Below, one piece after another: positions 16,776 through 25,063 of a DNA stretch of 64,000 nt (positions are counted from its first letter, which is position 1; each line of letters opens with the position of its first letter). Under the pieces are notes generated by a model. It did not search any database, was not told the origin of the DNA, and worked only from the letters and a program-made list of their open reading frames with translations. The stretch lies in NCBI RefSeq assembly GCF_019550795.1, contig NZ_CP080545.1, positions 4,932,001-4,996,000 on the forward strand, given 5' to 3'. The position numbers and the translations under genes were made by a program. Origin of the DNA: Paenibacillus sp. sptzw28. Its GTDB lineage: Bacteria > Bacillota > Bacilli > Paenibacillales > Paenibacillaceae.

Positions 16776-17633
16776 ATGGCGAGGCCGTTCAGTTATACGG
16801 TAGTATCCAATCCAATACCGAATGAGCATGGTGATTTATATGTCTTATTTTCCGGGGAGAGCCAAACGAAGCCCGGCCACCTCATCGGGCCGAAGGTTTA
16901 CGATTTCTATCTCATGCATCACGTGTTGTCCGGTTCAGGCACTTTCACATGCGCGGATAAGCAGTATGAGCTGCAGCAGGGACAAACTTTTCTAATACCA
17001 CCGGAGCAGTTAATCAGCTATGCTTCGAGCGAGTCGGACCCTTGGCGGTACCGTTGGATAGCGTTCGAGGGCCGCATGGCGGCCGGACTCGCCGCTTCTG
17101 TCGGCTTGTCCGATCATCAGCCTGTGATCGATACGGAGAAAAATAAACGAATCGGCGTTTTGTTTCACAGTATAGAGCGAACCTTTCGCCATGGCGGGGC
17201 AGCCGCACATTTGCGTTCGGTCGGTTATCTTCATCTGCTGTTCGGCGAATTCAGCTCAACCCTGCAGCCGCAGGACGGCAGCGCGCAGCGGACCGGGAAC
17301 GATGGTGAAGCACTCATCAGGCAGATTATCCGCTATTTGTCGACGCAATATGCGGAGCCGGTTACGATCGAGCGAATGGCGGATTCCCTTGGCTATAACC
17401 GTGCTTATTTGTCCAGGCTGTTCAAGCAGCGCACCGGACTTACCCCGGTAACGTTCCTGCTCAAGCTGCGCATTGACAAAGCGAGGCTCCTCCTTCGCGA
17501 GCGGCCGGAGCTTACGATCGAACAGATTGCCGCCTCCGTCGGTCTCCAGGACCCGCTTTATTTCTCGAAGCAGTTCCGCCGCTTCTATGGCTTGCCGCCT
17601 TCGGCTTACCGGGAGGAAATGAGCTCGGTATAG
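16776..17633 (+). CDS. AraC family transcriptional regulator, likely of the gal operon
   Basis: ATG 16776 is chosen because AAGGAGGTG ends seven bases ahead; an in-frame GTG lies inside that site. The 285-aa protein has an N-terminal cupin-like sensing domain (VYDFYLMHHVLSGSGTFTC, LQQGQTFLIPPEQ) and a C-terminal double helix-turn-helix: VTIERMADSLGYNRAYLSRLFKQ and LTIEQIAASVGLQDPLYFSKQFRRFYG. It is divergent from galK with a 194-base shared control region, the usual layout for a sugar-responsive activator of that operon. The effector is presumably galactose or a galactoside; this is inferred from position only. A TACAAT box lies about 45 bases before the start. Confidence 0.88.
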   Translation: MARPFSYTVVSNPIPNEHGDLYVLFSGESQTKPGHLIGPKVYDFYLMHHVLSGSGTFTCADKQYELQQGQTFLIPPEQLISYASSESDPWRYRWIAFEGRMAAGLAASVGLSDHQPVIDTEKNKRIGVLFHSIERTFRHGGAAAHLRSVGYLHLLFGEFSSTLQPQDGSAQRTGNDGEALIRQIIRYLSTQYAEPVTIERMADSLGYNRAYLSRLFKQRTGLTPVTFLLKLRIDKARLLLRERPELTIEQIAASVGLQDPLYFSKQFRRFYGLPPSAYREEMSSV

Positions 17634-17838
17634 AGGTCTTACAGTCGGATCTTCTCCGGTTATATGCTCAGGCGGCTCGCTAGAATAGGGAGAGACCGCT
17701 GTTTGAACCGTTCTAACCGGAAGATTTAAACTGATGCCACAGACAATCAATCTGTTCAAACGGTGACTTGAACGAGAGTCGCCAAATGAACCGAATAAAG
17801 GTTGAACTACTGCGTATAGGAAAAAAAAGGAAAGCAAG

Positions 17839-18921
17839 TTAATCGACGAGCTCCTCCACCCTATCCGCGAAGAACAGACGGTAAATGCGCACGACAATGA
17901 TTTTGACAACCATATAGATCGGTAGAGATAAAATGATGCCCACAATGCCGGAAACCTCCACCGCGACGAGCAGGATTATAATCGTCGTGAGCGGATGCAT
18001 ATCCATCCGTTTGCCGTAAATATGCGGCGACAGCAGACTGCTCTCAACCTGCTGGGCGATTACGACAACGATCAGCACCCACAGCACCATCGTCGGCGAG
18101 TCGATAAATGCGACCAGGATGCACGGTATCGCGCCCAGCACCGGACCTATGTATGGAATAATGTTCAATACCGTGGCAATGATCGCAATCAATAACGAAT
18201 ACGGCAGGCCGATAAGCAGAAAGCCGATATACATCATGACTCCCAGCAAGAAGGTTATAATGATGCGGCCCACAATAAACCCGCTCAATGCCGAATCGAT
18301 CTCCTCCAGCACTTCCTTGCCGTCCTTCGTATATTTGCCTGGTATTAAATGAAGAAGCGCCTTTGGAACCGATTTATCTTCCTTCAGCAAATAGTACAAA
18401 ATAATCGGAGCGGTGGCGACGACCACAAGAAAATTGGTGATGAATGAGATTGCTTCAGACACATAATTGGAAGCGGCGGTGATCGCCTGTGTCAGATACT
18501 CGGACAATTTCGCGGTCAGATTGTATTCGCTGTTCGTGAGTACCGAGAAAATCCGATTGTGCTGCATATTGATAATCTGCTGATTAAATCCATCCATGAG
18601 CTTTGGCGCGCTCGCCACGAAAGTATTGAATTGAAGAGTGAGCGTGGGCCAAACGACGACGGCGAACAAAACGAAGATAGCGGTGAGCGCCAAGTAAACA
18701 AGCAAAATAGAGGCGATCTTGTTCACCCGCCATTCCGTGAGGAGATGAACGATGGGGCGCAGCAGATAATAGAAGAAGCCTGCGAGCATGAAAGGGACAA
18801 TTAAAATATTGAACATTTTGATCACTGGCACGAAGATAAAGCTGTCTTTTTCAATTAAATAGATGATTAATAACAGAAACACCGTGCCGATACAGAAACG
18901 AAAAAAACGGCTTTGCAGCAA
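17839..18921 (-). CDS. AI-2E family transporter (PerM/YdbI-like permease)
   Basis: The start is probably TTG 18921, since AAGGGAGG lies six bases ahead; an in-frame GTG at 18939 overlaps that site. The 360-aa protein has about eight membrane helices: two at the N-terminus, a long extracellular loop (residues about 90-150), and a C-terminal group with NIIPYIGPVLGAIPCILVAF and SSLLSPHIYGKRMDMHP, the family signature. Members are putative transporters; a few export autoinducer-2, others move Na+ or remain unassigned. It stands alone after the AraC gene with a convergent layout. Confidence 0.85.
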   Translation of the reverse strand: MLQSRFFRFCIGTVFLLLIIYLIEKDSFIFVPVIKMFNILIVPFMLAGFFYYLLRPIVHLLTEWRVNKIASILLVYLALTAIFVLFAVVVWPTLTLQFNTFVASAPKLMDGFNQQIINMQHNRIFSVLTNSEYNLTAKLSEYLTQAITAASNYVSEAISFITNFLVVVATAPIILYYLLKEDKSVPKALLHLIPGKYTKDGKEVLEEIDSALSGFIVGRIIITFLLGVMMYIGFLLIGLPYSLLIAIIATVLNIIPYIGPVLGAIPCILVAFIDSPTMVLWVLIVVVIAQQVESSLLSPHIYGKRMDMHPLTTIIILLVAVEVSGIVGIILSLPIYMVVKIIVVRIYRLFFADRVEELVD

Positions 18922-18950
18922 TTTGTCCCCTCCCTTCACTCTAACTCATA

Positions 18951-18983
18951 CAAAAGTAGACCGTTCGCTGACGAACGGTCTAC
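18951..18983 (-). terminator. Terminator of the YflT-like gene
   Basis: A 12-bp stem GTAGACCGTTCG (18956-18967) / CGAACGGTCTAC (18972-18983) with a four-base loop. On the minus strand it is followed by TTTTG. It separates the stress-type gene from the AI-2E gene. Confidence 0.85.
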
Positions 18984-19003
18984 CCGTATTATTATGCTGC
19001 GGC

Positions 19004-19399
19004 TCAGACGAGAAGCGGCGGATAATATACAATGTTCGGATCATAATCATTATCATCATATTCGCTACCGCCCCAGGCAATGATTACAATCTTGTCCTTG
19101 TCCATTTCCATCTCCAGCCGCTCGGCTTCCTCCGGGCTGACGCCCATTGATTTCAGCTTCGCCCGAAGTTCGTCTCCGCGCGACCGGAAAATGTTGGCGA
19201 TAGCCGTATCAAGTCCTTCTTCATATATGCCGATTCTCTCCGCATCCGCCGTTTCAGCGATTCGCTTGGTCCGATCTTTATCGTGTGCAAGCACGTAAAG
19301 ATGGTCTTTATCATAGCCAAGCGACTTATAGCGGCTCAACTGCTCCATTGCTTCACTAATGTTATCCACTGTGTGGACGTTCGTGACTTTTATGTTCAT
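19004..19399 (-). CDS. General stress protein 17M-like (YflT domain) protein
   Basis: A 131-aa acidic soluble protein with a YflT/GS17M N-terminal domain: NVHTVDNISEAMEQLSRYKS, LGYDKDHLYVLAHDKDRTKR and the following helix-rich segment DTAIANIFRSRGDELRAKLK. The C-terminal tail is rich in Asp and Tyr. The family is induced by general stress in Bacillus; the activity is unknown. AGGAGGT lies seven bases before the ATG, and that site is the end of a five-copy hairpin repeat. The DUF1328 gene lies upstream in the same direction, so the repeat is in a shared transcript or in the leader of this gene. Confidence 0.8.
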   Translation of the reverse strand: MNIKVTNVHTVDNISEAMEQLSRYKSLGYDKDHLYVLAHDKDRTKRIAETADAERIGIYEEGLDTAIANIFRSRGDELRAKLKSMGVSPEEAERLEMEMDKDKIVIIAWGGSEYDDNDYDPNIVYYPPLLV

Positions 19400-19411
19400 T
19401 GATATAACCTC

Positions 19412-19605
19412 CTAAGAGTTTTGCGTCAGCAAAACTTGCTTCGTACGCATTAGCTTGAGTTTTGCGTCAGCAAAACGGCTTCGTAAGCATAAGCTTGAGT
19501 TTTGCGCCAGCAAAACTGGCTTCGTAAGCATTAGCTTGAGTTTTGCGTCAGCAAAACTTGCTTCGTAAGCATTAGCTTGAGTTTTGCGCCAGCAAAACTG
19601 GCTTC
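19412..19605 (-). repeat. Five tandem copies of a 40-41 bp hairpin repeat
   Basis: Hairpin stems GTTTTGC / GCAAAAC begin at 19418, 19459, 19499, 19540 and 19581, each with a four-base loop (GTCA or GCCA on the plus strand), joined by GCTTCGTAAGCATTAGCTTG-like linkers. Loop bases vary while stems stay intact. The last copy in the transcribed direction ends in CTTAGGAGGT, the ribosome site of the YflT-like gene. The same unit is found twice before the PilZ gene at 4214-4277. Confidence 0.92.
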
Positions 19606-19616
19606 CAAGTGACGAG

Positions 19617-19778
19617 TTAGACTCGTCTGCGTCCGAAGACAAGCGAAACGACAAACAAGATAAGGAATACGACGAACAATACTTTGGCAATACTCGCCGC
19701 AGCTGCGGCAAGCGTAAAAAAGCCAAGAATGCCGGCAACTATGGCGACAATAAAGAATAGTACAGCCCATCCTAACAT
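19617..19778 (-). CDS. DUF1328 family small membrane protein
   Basis: A 53-aa gene. It starts [20 protein letters not shown], continues with an Ala-rich [13 protein letters not shown] segment and a second helix [15 protein letters not shown], and ends RRRV. Length and pattern match DUF1328 (YtjA-like) proteins, two-helix membrane proteins often found next to stress genes. GAGGGTGAG precedes the ATG. It lies upstream of the repeat array and the YflT-like gene, so a small stress operon is likely. Confidence 0.85.
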   Translation of the reverse strand: MLGWAVLFFIVAIVAGILGFFTLAAAAASIAKVLFVVFLILFVVSLVFGRRRV

Positions 19779-19916
19779 TGACACTCACCCTCATTTCTTT
19801 TTGGAGTAGTTGTTACGTCTTCCTACCTTGCATATAAACCAATCCATGCAGGCCTGAAACCGGGTAAAAATGTGATTCTGCCGCTGGTTTTGTGGGTATA
19901 CGCCCGGGAAATGCCC

Positions 19917-19954
19917 ATAAAAAAAGCCGCCCGCGCGGTCGGTGCGGGCGGCTT
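19917..19954 (-). terminator. Terminator after the asparaginase remnant
   Basis: AAGCCGCCCGC (19924-19934) pairs with GCGGGCGGCTT (19944-19954). On the minus strand the stem is followed by TTTTTTTA, a classical intrinsic terminator. It remains in place behind the broken gene. Confidence 0.9.
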
Positions 19955-20014
19955 CGTGAGCAGGGATAATGGCGCGATAAGGCCGGCAAGCCGGCGGTCA
20001 AATAGCGGATACAT

Positions 20015-20640
20015 TTAATGAAACCGGAGCCGCAGGCATGGTTCGCGGTGTCCGACGGTTTCGCCGGTATCATTTACGATTTCCGGCGGAAAATGGTTAC
20101 GGATGCGCTCGGCGAGGCCCCCGCCGGCGCGAAGCTGCTCCAGCGCCGCGACAACAGCTCGCTGCGCAGCAGCTTGCCCCGCGCCTCTGAACCGGACGGC
20201 AGCGCCGGACCGAAAGCGAGCTCCGCTTCCTTAACACCGGTCCGCGTCAGCATCCGCTCCAGCACCTCCATATGCATCTCTTCGCCCTGATGCGAAGCGG
20301 TCATCAGCGCAAGCTCCTCATTATCGAGGCCATAGGCCTCAAGAACCGCGCCGAGTACGGAGGACATGGCCTGAACCGGTTTGGCGGTCGACCTGGCAAA
20401 GGTCCAAACATCCGCAGAGCCTGCATGCGCGATTATATCGCCAACCTCGGATACGGCAACTACGTGACCGCTATGGATATTCTCGGCCCATTGGCCCCGC
20501 GTGGATATGACAAGCGGCACTCCGAGAGCATGTTCAGCCGTTTCAGGGCGTTCACCGGCAGCATTGAAGAAACTTCCGGCATGAATATGCTTGCCCCGCT
20601 CTTCTGCCGCTCCCGCATTCAATATTTCCGTCACTTCCAA
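20015..20640 (-). pseudogene. L-asparaginase II-like gene with internal deletion and frameshift
   Basis: The open frame 20074-20640 gives the N-terminal half of a PF06089-type asparaginase: STRGQWAENIHSGHVVAVS, ARSTAKPVQAM, LALMTASHQGEEMH and LPSGSEARGKLLRSE. Normally some 150 residues follow, including a HNCSGKHAGM motif; none is present. Instead a different frame, starting within the same bases near 20150, reads VAALEQLRAGGGLAERI, then RNHFPPEIVNDTGETVG and ends at 20015, which is the family's C-terminus. So the middle of the gene is lost and the ends are out of frame. The start is unclear (TTG 20640 or further inside). Intact members hydrolyse asparagine or act on unknown amides. A normal terminator follows. 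Confidence 0.75.
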
Positions 20641-20732
20641 TCACCGCCATTTCCCCCTTCTTACCGCACCGAATTTCTCTATCAACTACTTTTCCTCGTG
20701 CCGCCGAAACCGATTCGGGACATGGGGCTAAT

Positions 20733-20759
20733 GTTTCAAATTATTGTCTTGCCGGGTAT
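20733..20759 (+). promoter_or_regulatory. SigB-like promoter candidate before ytxH
   Basis: GTTTCA (20733-20738) and GGGTAT (20754-20759), 15 bases apart, resemble the general-stress sigma-B consensus GTTT-N-GGGTAT. YtxH genes are sigma-B controlled in Bacillus subtilis. The spacer is one base longer than usual, and many Paenibacillus lack sigma-B, so this is tentative. Confidence 0.35.
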
Positions 20760-20832
20760 TAAGAAGCAAGAAAGCGGAAACCACACCGCTTCAAAACATC
20801 TTCTCTTTCATTGAAATAAAGGAGTGAGAACA

Positions 20833-21219
20833 ATGGAAAACGAGAATAATCAACAAGCCCGCAGCAGTAATATGATGAAAGGAGTTCTTATAGGCGGTGC
20901 GATCGGAGCTGCCGCAGCAGTCCTGATGACCCCGAAATCCGGTAAGGAAATGCGCGAGACGATCCGGCGCAAATCGACGGAACTATCAACCGCCGCCCGT
21001 GAGCGGGCAGCGACCTTGGCGGATCAGGCGAAGGAAAAAGCCGGGGACGTCGGCGTGATGGTCAACGAAATCGGAAGAACCGCGGCGAACAAAGTGGCTT
21101 CTGCGGCGGAGCAAACCGCCAATGTGTTTCAATCTATGAAACGTGCCGAAGAAGGAGTGAACTCTAATGTATCGTCAACCGGAACGAATGGAGCTTCACA
21201 TGAACGGTCGCAGCCCTGA
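20833..21219 (+). CDS. YtxH domain-containing protein
   Basis: A 128-aa protein. One membrane segment at about 15-35, GVLIGGAIGAAAAVLMTPKSGKE, has the YtxH signature; the rest is a long amphipathic helix with Ala/Glu/Lys repeats (ARERAATLADQAKEKAGDV) similar to LEA or apolipoprotein-type sequences. Family members are general stress proteins of unknown mechanism, anchored in the membrane. AAAGGAGTGAG precedes ATG 20833. The next gene overlaps its 3' end by 53 bases. Confidence 0.85.
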   Translation: MENENNQQARSSNMMKGVLIGGAIGAAAAVLMTPKSGKEMRETIRRKSTELSTAARERAATLADQAKEKAGDVGVMVNEIGRTAANKVASAAEQTANVFQSMKRAEEGVNSNVSSTGTNGASHERSQP

Positions 21220-21397
21220 CCGCAAGACGTCGTCGGGTCAAGCAGGACGTAAATCCGAACCGCTTGACAGCGCACGGAATGGCTCAATGGTGCAGGATGA
21301 ACAGGATATGAGACGCCTTGGCAATGACATGAAAGGGATGAAAACCAACAGCCAGCTGCTTGAAGACGGGCTGGTGCCGGACCCCCTTCAGGAGTAA
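21167..21397 (+). CDS. Small hydrophilic protein overlapping ytxH
   Basis: A 76-aa polar protein, rich in Asp, Arg, Ser and Met, without a membrane segment. It starts inside ytxH in another frame, behind AAGAAGGAGTG, a site strong enough to support translation. The overlap of 53 bases implies translational coupling to ytxH. The sequence looks disordered (DRKTSSGQAGRKSEPLDSAR) and I recognise no family. A strong terminator follows. Confidence 0.6.
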   Translation: MYRQPERMELHMNGRSPDRKTSSGQAGRKSEPLDSARNGSMVQDEQDMRRLGNDMKGMKTNSQLLEDGLVPDPLQE

Positions 21398-21457
21398 GAA
21401 ATAATCATAAGAACGGGGAATTATTATCAAGACCTCTTCAATAATAAACAAACAAAT

Positions 21458-21503
21458 AAAGGGTTTCATATCTTGGTCTGACTCTCAAGATATGAAACCC
21501 TTT
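21458..21503. terminator. Bidirectional terminator, 18-bp stem
   Basis: AAAGGGTTTCATATCTTG (21458-21475) pairs perfectly with CAAGATATGAAACCCTTT (21486-21503), with A and T runs outside. It ends both the ytxH operon and the convergent sugar permease operon. Confidence 0.92.
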
Positions 21504-21526
21504 ATTTTATTGATGGTAAGAACCAG

Positions 21527-22435
21527 TTAACCTTTCACGGCTCCCGCCGTAATCCCTTTAATGATGAACCGTTGAGCAAAGACGTAAACAATGATAAGCG
21601 GGTACACAATCAGGAAAATTCCCGCGAATATCGGTGACCAATCGTTGAAGTATTGCCCGACGAAAGAGAACAGCTGGACGGTCAACGTCTTCATACCCGA
21701 ACTGGGTAGAAACAGCATCGGCATCAGAAAATCATTCCATATGTGAAACGTGTTCAGGATAGCCACGGTCACCAGCGCCGGCTTCATGAGCGGCATGACG
21801 ATTGAGAAGAACGTCCTGTACAAGCCGCAGCCGTCCATTTTGGCCGCTTCTTCAAGCTCTTTTGGAACACCGCGCACGAAGCCGGATAAAATAAAAATCG
21901 AGAAAGGTGCTGTCAAAGCAAGATAGACAAAAATAATGCCGTGGTAGGTATTGATAAACTCCAGGTTCACCATTAATTTATACAGCGGAATCATCGTCAT
22001 CTGAAAGGGCACGATCAGCCCGGCCAGGAAGAACAGGTATAATCCGTTATAAAACCTGTTGTTTCTGCGGATGATCGCATATGCGGCAGCGGAAGCGATA
22101 AAGATCATAATAAATACGGAGATACTTGTGATCACCAGCGAATTGAACATGCTTTTGAAAAAATGCATCGTCTGAAAAGCAGTTGTAAAATGCTCAAAGG
22201 TAATCAGGGTTGGGAGACCGAACGGGTTGACGGCCAATTCCGCCTTCGTTTTCAGAGCGGACAGCATGACAAGCGCGACCGGATAGATATAAACTGCGGC
22301 AAGTATCCAAAGCGCGGCCTGGGTTATGAAGTATGCAATTCTCCCCTTCCGCGTTTCCTCAGCACTTTCTCCCTTCCGCACAATAAGATGACTTGAATCG
22401 AACTGAACCGAGGCTTTGCTCTTCGATGTTTCCAT
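21527..22435 (-). CDS. Carbohydrate ABC transporter permease, MalG type
   Basis: ATG 22435 overlaps the stop of the upstream permease (TAATG) behind GAGAGGTGG, giving 302 aa. Six membrane helices are visible. The EAA loop that docks the ATPase reads EEAAKMDGCGLYRTFFSIVMPLMKPA, typical of CUT1 permeases. The start has an unusually long cytosolic N-terminus of about 35 residues. It is the second permease of a sugar importer; no ATPase gene is nearby, so a shared MsmK-type ATPase is likely, as usual for CUT1 systems in Firmicutes. Confidence 0.92.
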   Translation of the reverse strand: METSKSKASVQFDSSHLIVRKGESAEETRKGRIAYFITQAALWILAAVYIYPVALVMLSALKTKAELAVNPFGLPTLITFEHFTTAFQTMHFFKSMFNSLVITSISVFIMIFIASAAAYAIIRRNNRFYNGLYLFFLAGLIVPFQMTMIPLYKLMVNLEFINTYHGIIFVYLALTAPFSIFILSGFVRGVPKELEEAAKMDGCGLYRTFFSIVMPLMKPALVTVAILNTFHIWNDFLMPMLFLPSSGMKTLTVQLFSFVGQYFNDWSPIFAGIFLIVYPLIIVYVFAQRFIIKGITAGAVKG

Positions 22436-23325
22436 TACATATCCACCTCTCTTCGGCGCAATAAGGTCACTTGAATTGAACTGAACACAAGTATGAAAGC
22501 AAACAGAACGATCGAAATCGCCGTGCCGTACCCCCACTGCCCGCCCGAGCCAAATCCGACCGTGTAAATCATCGTGGCAACCGATTGCGTGCTGTAGCCC
22601 GGCCCGCCTCTGGTCATCGCATAAATTTGGTCGAACAGCTTGAGGCAGCCAATCGTCGTGAGCAAAATGTTTATCGTAAAGGATGGGGCAAGCAGCGGAA
22701 AGGTGATATACTTGAATTTATCGACGGCACCGGCTCCTTCTATGGATGCCGACTCATACATATCTTTGGGGATTCCCTGAAGGCCCGCCAGGAAGATCAC
22801 CATCGAATATCCGCAGAATTGCCATACCGTGACCAGTATGATCATAGCGATGCCGTAGTGAGGATTTCCGAGCCAATCCTGCTTCAATGCGTCCAAATTC
22901 AAGACTGAAAGCACATGATTCACAACACCGATATTGGGCTCCAGCATATAACCCCAAACATAACCGATTACAAGCGAGCTGAAGATGGCCGGCATAAAGA
23001 ATACGGTTCGCATCATGTTTACCATTCGCATCTTGCGGTCCAGCAGCACTGCAAGAAACAAGCCAAGCGTATTCTGCACCACCGTTATGGACAATGCGTA
23101 AATCAGAGTATTAATAAAAGCCGTCTTAATGTTGTCATCATCCAGCATATCCCTGTAATTCTGCAAACCGATAAAGCTGTAGGTGATCCCGTCCCAATCG
23201 GTCAAACTGTAAAACGTAGCGCTGATGGAGGGAACAATAAAGAAGAATAAATAAAACAACAACGAGGGAACGACAAATAACAACCATTTCAACTCCAGGA
23301 AAGACCATGCCATCGCTTTACGCAT
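22435..23325 (-). CDS. Carbohydrate ABC transporter permease, MalF type
   Basis: ATG 23325 follows AAGGGGTG; 296 aa with six membrane helices. FVVPSLLFYLFFFIVPSISATFYSLTDWDG is the usual first helix region (split here by P and D residues), and the EAA motif is YESASIEGAGAVDKFKYITFP. It pairs with the downstream MalG-type permease through the TAATG junction. Upstream, a hairpin ends the response regulator transcript, so this permease pair may have its own promoter within 23326-23460. Confidence 0.92.
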   Translation of the reverse strand: MRKAMAWSFLELKWLLFVVPSLLFYLFFFIVPSISATFYSLTDWDGITYSFIGLQNYRDMLDDDNIKTAFINTLIYALSITVVQNTLGLFLAVLLDRKMRMVNMMRTVFFMPAIFSSLVIGYVWGYMLEPNIGVVNHVLSVLNLDALKQDWLGNPHYGIAMIILVTVWQFCGYSMVIFLAGLQGIPKDMYESASIEGAGAVDKFKYITFPLLAPSFTINILLTTIGCLKLFDQIYAMTRGGPGYSTQSVATMIYTVGFGSGGQWGYGTAISIVLFAFILVFSSIQVTLLRRREVDM

Positions 23326-23468
23326 CCTTACACCCCTTCGCAGCCTCTTTTCTATCTTTATCTTAAACAATTGCAATGTTCGTATTTATCCTTATTTCTT
23401 ACAAAAAAGGTCTACTTTTTTTACCTTTTTACCGCTGGTTGGAAGCGATAACCGCACAATTAAAAGAA

Positions 23469-23496
23469 GCCGGCATCTGTATGAACAGATACCGGC
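23469..23496 (-). terminator. Terminator behind the yesN-type gene
   Basis: GCCGGCATCTGT (23469-23480) pairs with ACAGATACCGGC (23485-23496) apart from one mismatch, loop ATGA. On the minus strand TTCTTTTAATT follows. It splits the regulator genes from the permease genes of the same locus. Confidence 0.75.
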
Positions 23497-23531
23497 CTAT
23501 AGTGTGTTTCAACTGTGGAACGAACCGCGTG

Positions 23532-25055
23532 TTAATCATTCGCCTGAGAAGACGAAGGGAGCCGCCGTTTCCGGTATTCGGAAGGGGTGCAGCCGAAAAA
23601 CAGCTTAAACCGTTTGAAAAAGTATTTCGGATTCTCGAACCCGCACATTTGCGAAATGAGCTCCAATTTGAGGCTGCCGTCCGCAAGCAGCCGGGATGCC
23701 TTGCTCATTCGCAGCTGCATGATATATTCGTTGAAGTTCTGGCCGTATTCCCGCTTGAATGTCCGCGACAAATACGCCGGGTTAATAAAGAAATGCTCGG
23801 CAACCCAATTAAGGCTTATTTCCTCGGTATAATGCTCGTCGATATAAGCTTTAATTTCCTCGATCGTCCGCTTCGTACCGCCCGTGGCGTGCGATTGTAC
23901 GGTCCGCAGAACTTCTTCGATGAACGCCGAGAAGCGGTGCTTGAACTTTGTATACGTATCGGATTCAAGCGCAATAGCCAGTGTTTCATGGCGGTCGAAC
24001 AGATTGCTGAGGTCAACCTCGTTCTTGCGGTTCGATTTGGCGACAGCCAGCATAAGCTCAAGTACCGACTTCTGGATTGATTCAAGCGCGATATCCGGCA
24101 CAGCAGCCTGCTGTTCCAGCCAAGTGAAATACCATGGCAGCAGACGGTCTCTCTCTCCGGTCTCCAGACGCTTGATGAAATCATTCACGATCTCGTCAGG
24201 CAGAACCAAATTCTTCTTGCGCTCCTGAATCGCTTCATATGCAACGATCTTCCGGCCGGGCAGCCATCCCGAATATTTCATCCCCTGGCATGCCTGCTCG
24301 TAAGATATCTTAAGCTGCGATAATGAATCGGCGATCCCGCCCGCACCGATCTTGATCTCCTCGTAACCCTCAAACCATTGCTCCGCTGCCGAAAGCGGCA
24401 GCACGGGTGTGCACATGATGACCCGCTGCGGCTCATAAGGGTCCTGAAATACGACCGGATGTTTCAGGTCGATGCTGATTTTGCGCTCCATATCATCCAC
24501 AAACCGGCGGGCATTCTCCCTCTCCTCACCCGTCAGCTGCACCACGGTAACACGTGCGGGAAGAGTTATGCGGATTCCCGCCGAATCCAGTACAGCCTTC
24601 ATATCTTTCTCCTCGCAGCCGTGGTGGAGCATTTCGGAGAGCCTTCTGTACACTGCCCCCGGTTCAACCGGGTCCGAGTTGGTCGCGAGTACCTTTCGTT
24701 TCGCCTTGCGCATGCTCTCGATTAATGCCTCTTCATCGAAGGGCTTAAGAATATAGTCCGAGGCATCATAGATCAAAGCCTTCCGGGCATATTCGAATTC
24801 GGCGTAACCGCTGATTACGATCACCGTCATGTTCGGATAACGGGTTCGAATCGTCTCCATTAGTTCAAGTCCGTTCATGAGCGGCATCGCGATATCCGTC
24901 AGCACGATATCCGGCTTAACCTCCTCGATCAACTGCAGCCCTTCCACTCCGTTGGAGGCTTCCCCGGCCAGCGTGATATCAAGCGCGTCCCAAGGGATCT
25001 GAACTTTTAGTCCTTCACGTATCCATATTTCATCATCAATAATTATCGCTTTCAT
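23532..25055 (-). CDS. YesN-type AraC response regulator
   Basis: A 507-aa protein. N-terminal receiver domain (1-120) with IIDDE, the phospho-acceptor Asp in VLTDIAMP and Lys in ILKPFD. A middle region of about 270 residues follows, then a C-terminal AraC DNA-binding domain (410-500): ISLNWVAEHFFINPAYLSRTFK and LKLELISQMCGFENPKYFFKRFKLFFG. It partners the YesM-type kinase encoded eight bases upstream and should activate the solute-binding protein, lyase and permease genes of this locus in response to an extracellular saccharide. Confidence 0.92.
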   Translation of the reverse strand: MKAIIIDDEIWIREGLKVQIPWDALDITLAGEASNGVEGLQLIEEVKPDIVLTDIAMPLMNGLELMETIRTRYPNMTVIVISGYAEFEYARKALIYDASDYILKPFDEEALIESMRKAKRKVLATNSDPVEPGAVYRRLSEMLHHGCEEKDMKAVLDSAGIRITLPARVTVVQLTGEERENARRFVDDMERKISIDLKHPVVFQDPYEPQRVIMCTPVLPLSAAEQWFEGYEEIKIGAGGIADSLSQLKISYEQACQGMKYSGWLPGRKIVAYEAIQERKKNLVLPDEIVNDFIKRLETGERDRLLPWYFTWLEQQAAVPDIALESIQKSVLELMLAVAKSNRKNEVDLSNLFDRHETLAIALESDTYTKFKHRFSAFIEEVLRTVQSHATGGTKRTIEEIKAYIDEHYTEEISLNWVAEHFFINPAYLSRTFKREYGQNFNEYIMQLRMSKASRLLADGSLKLELISQMCGFENPKYFFKRFKLFFGCTPSEYRKRRLPSSSQAND

Positions 25056-25063
25056 ATCAATAC

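Noticed and set aside
12763..17633. Horizontal transfer of the gal operon
   Set aside because: Gene order, base composition and regulator layout look like ordinary Paenibacillaceae DNA; no flanking mobile element.
17701..17761. GTTTGAAC / GTTCAAAC inverted repeat 45 bases apart
   Set aside because: Eight-base arms at that distance are weak and no promoter or gene start is nearby.
19412..19605. CRISPR array
   Set aside because: Units are 40-41 bp with no unique spacers; the whole unit is repeated and there are no cas genes.
19412..19738. Minus-strand frames with repeating AKLKLMLTK-type segments
   Set aside because: They are translations of the tandem DNA repeat plus the shadow of the DUF1328 gene.
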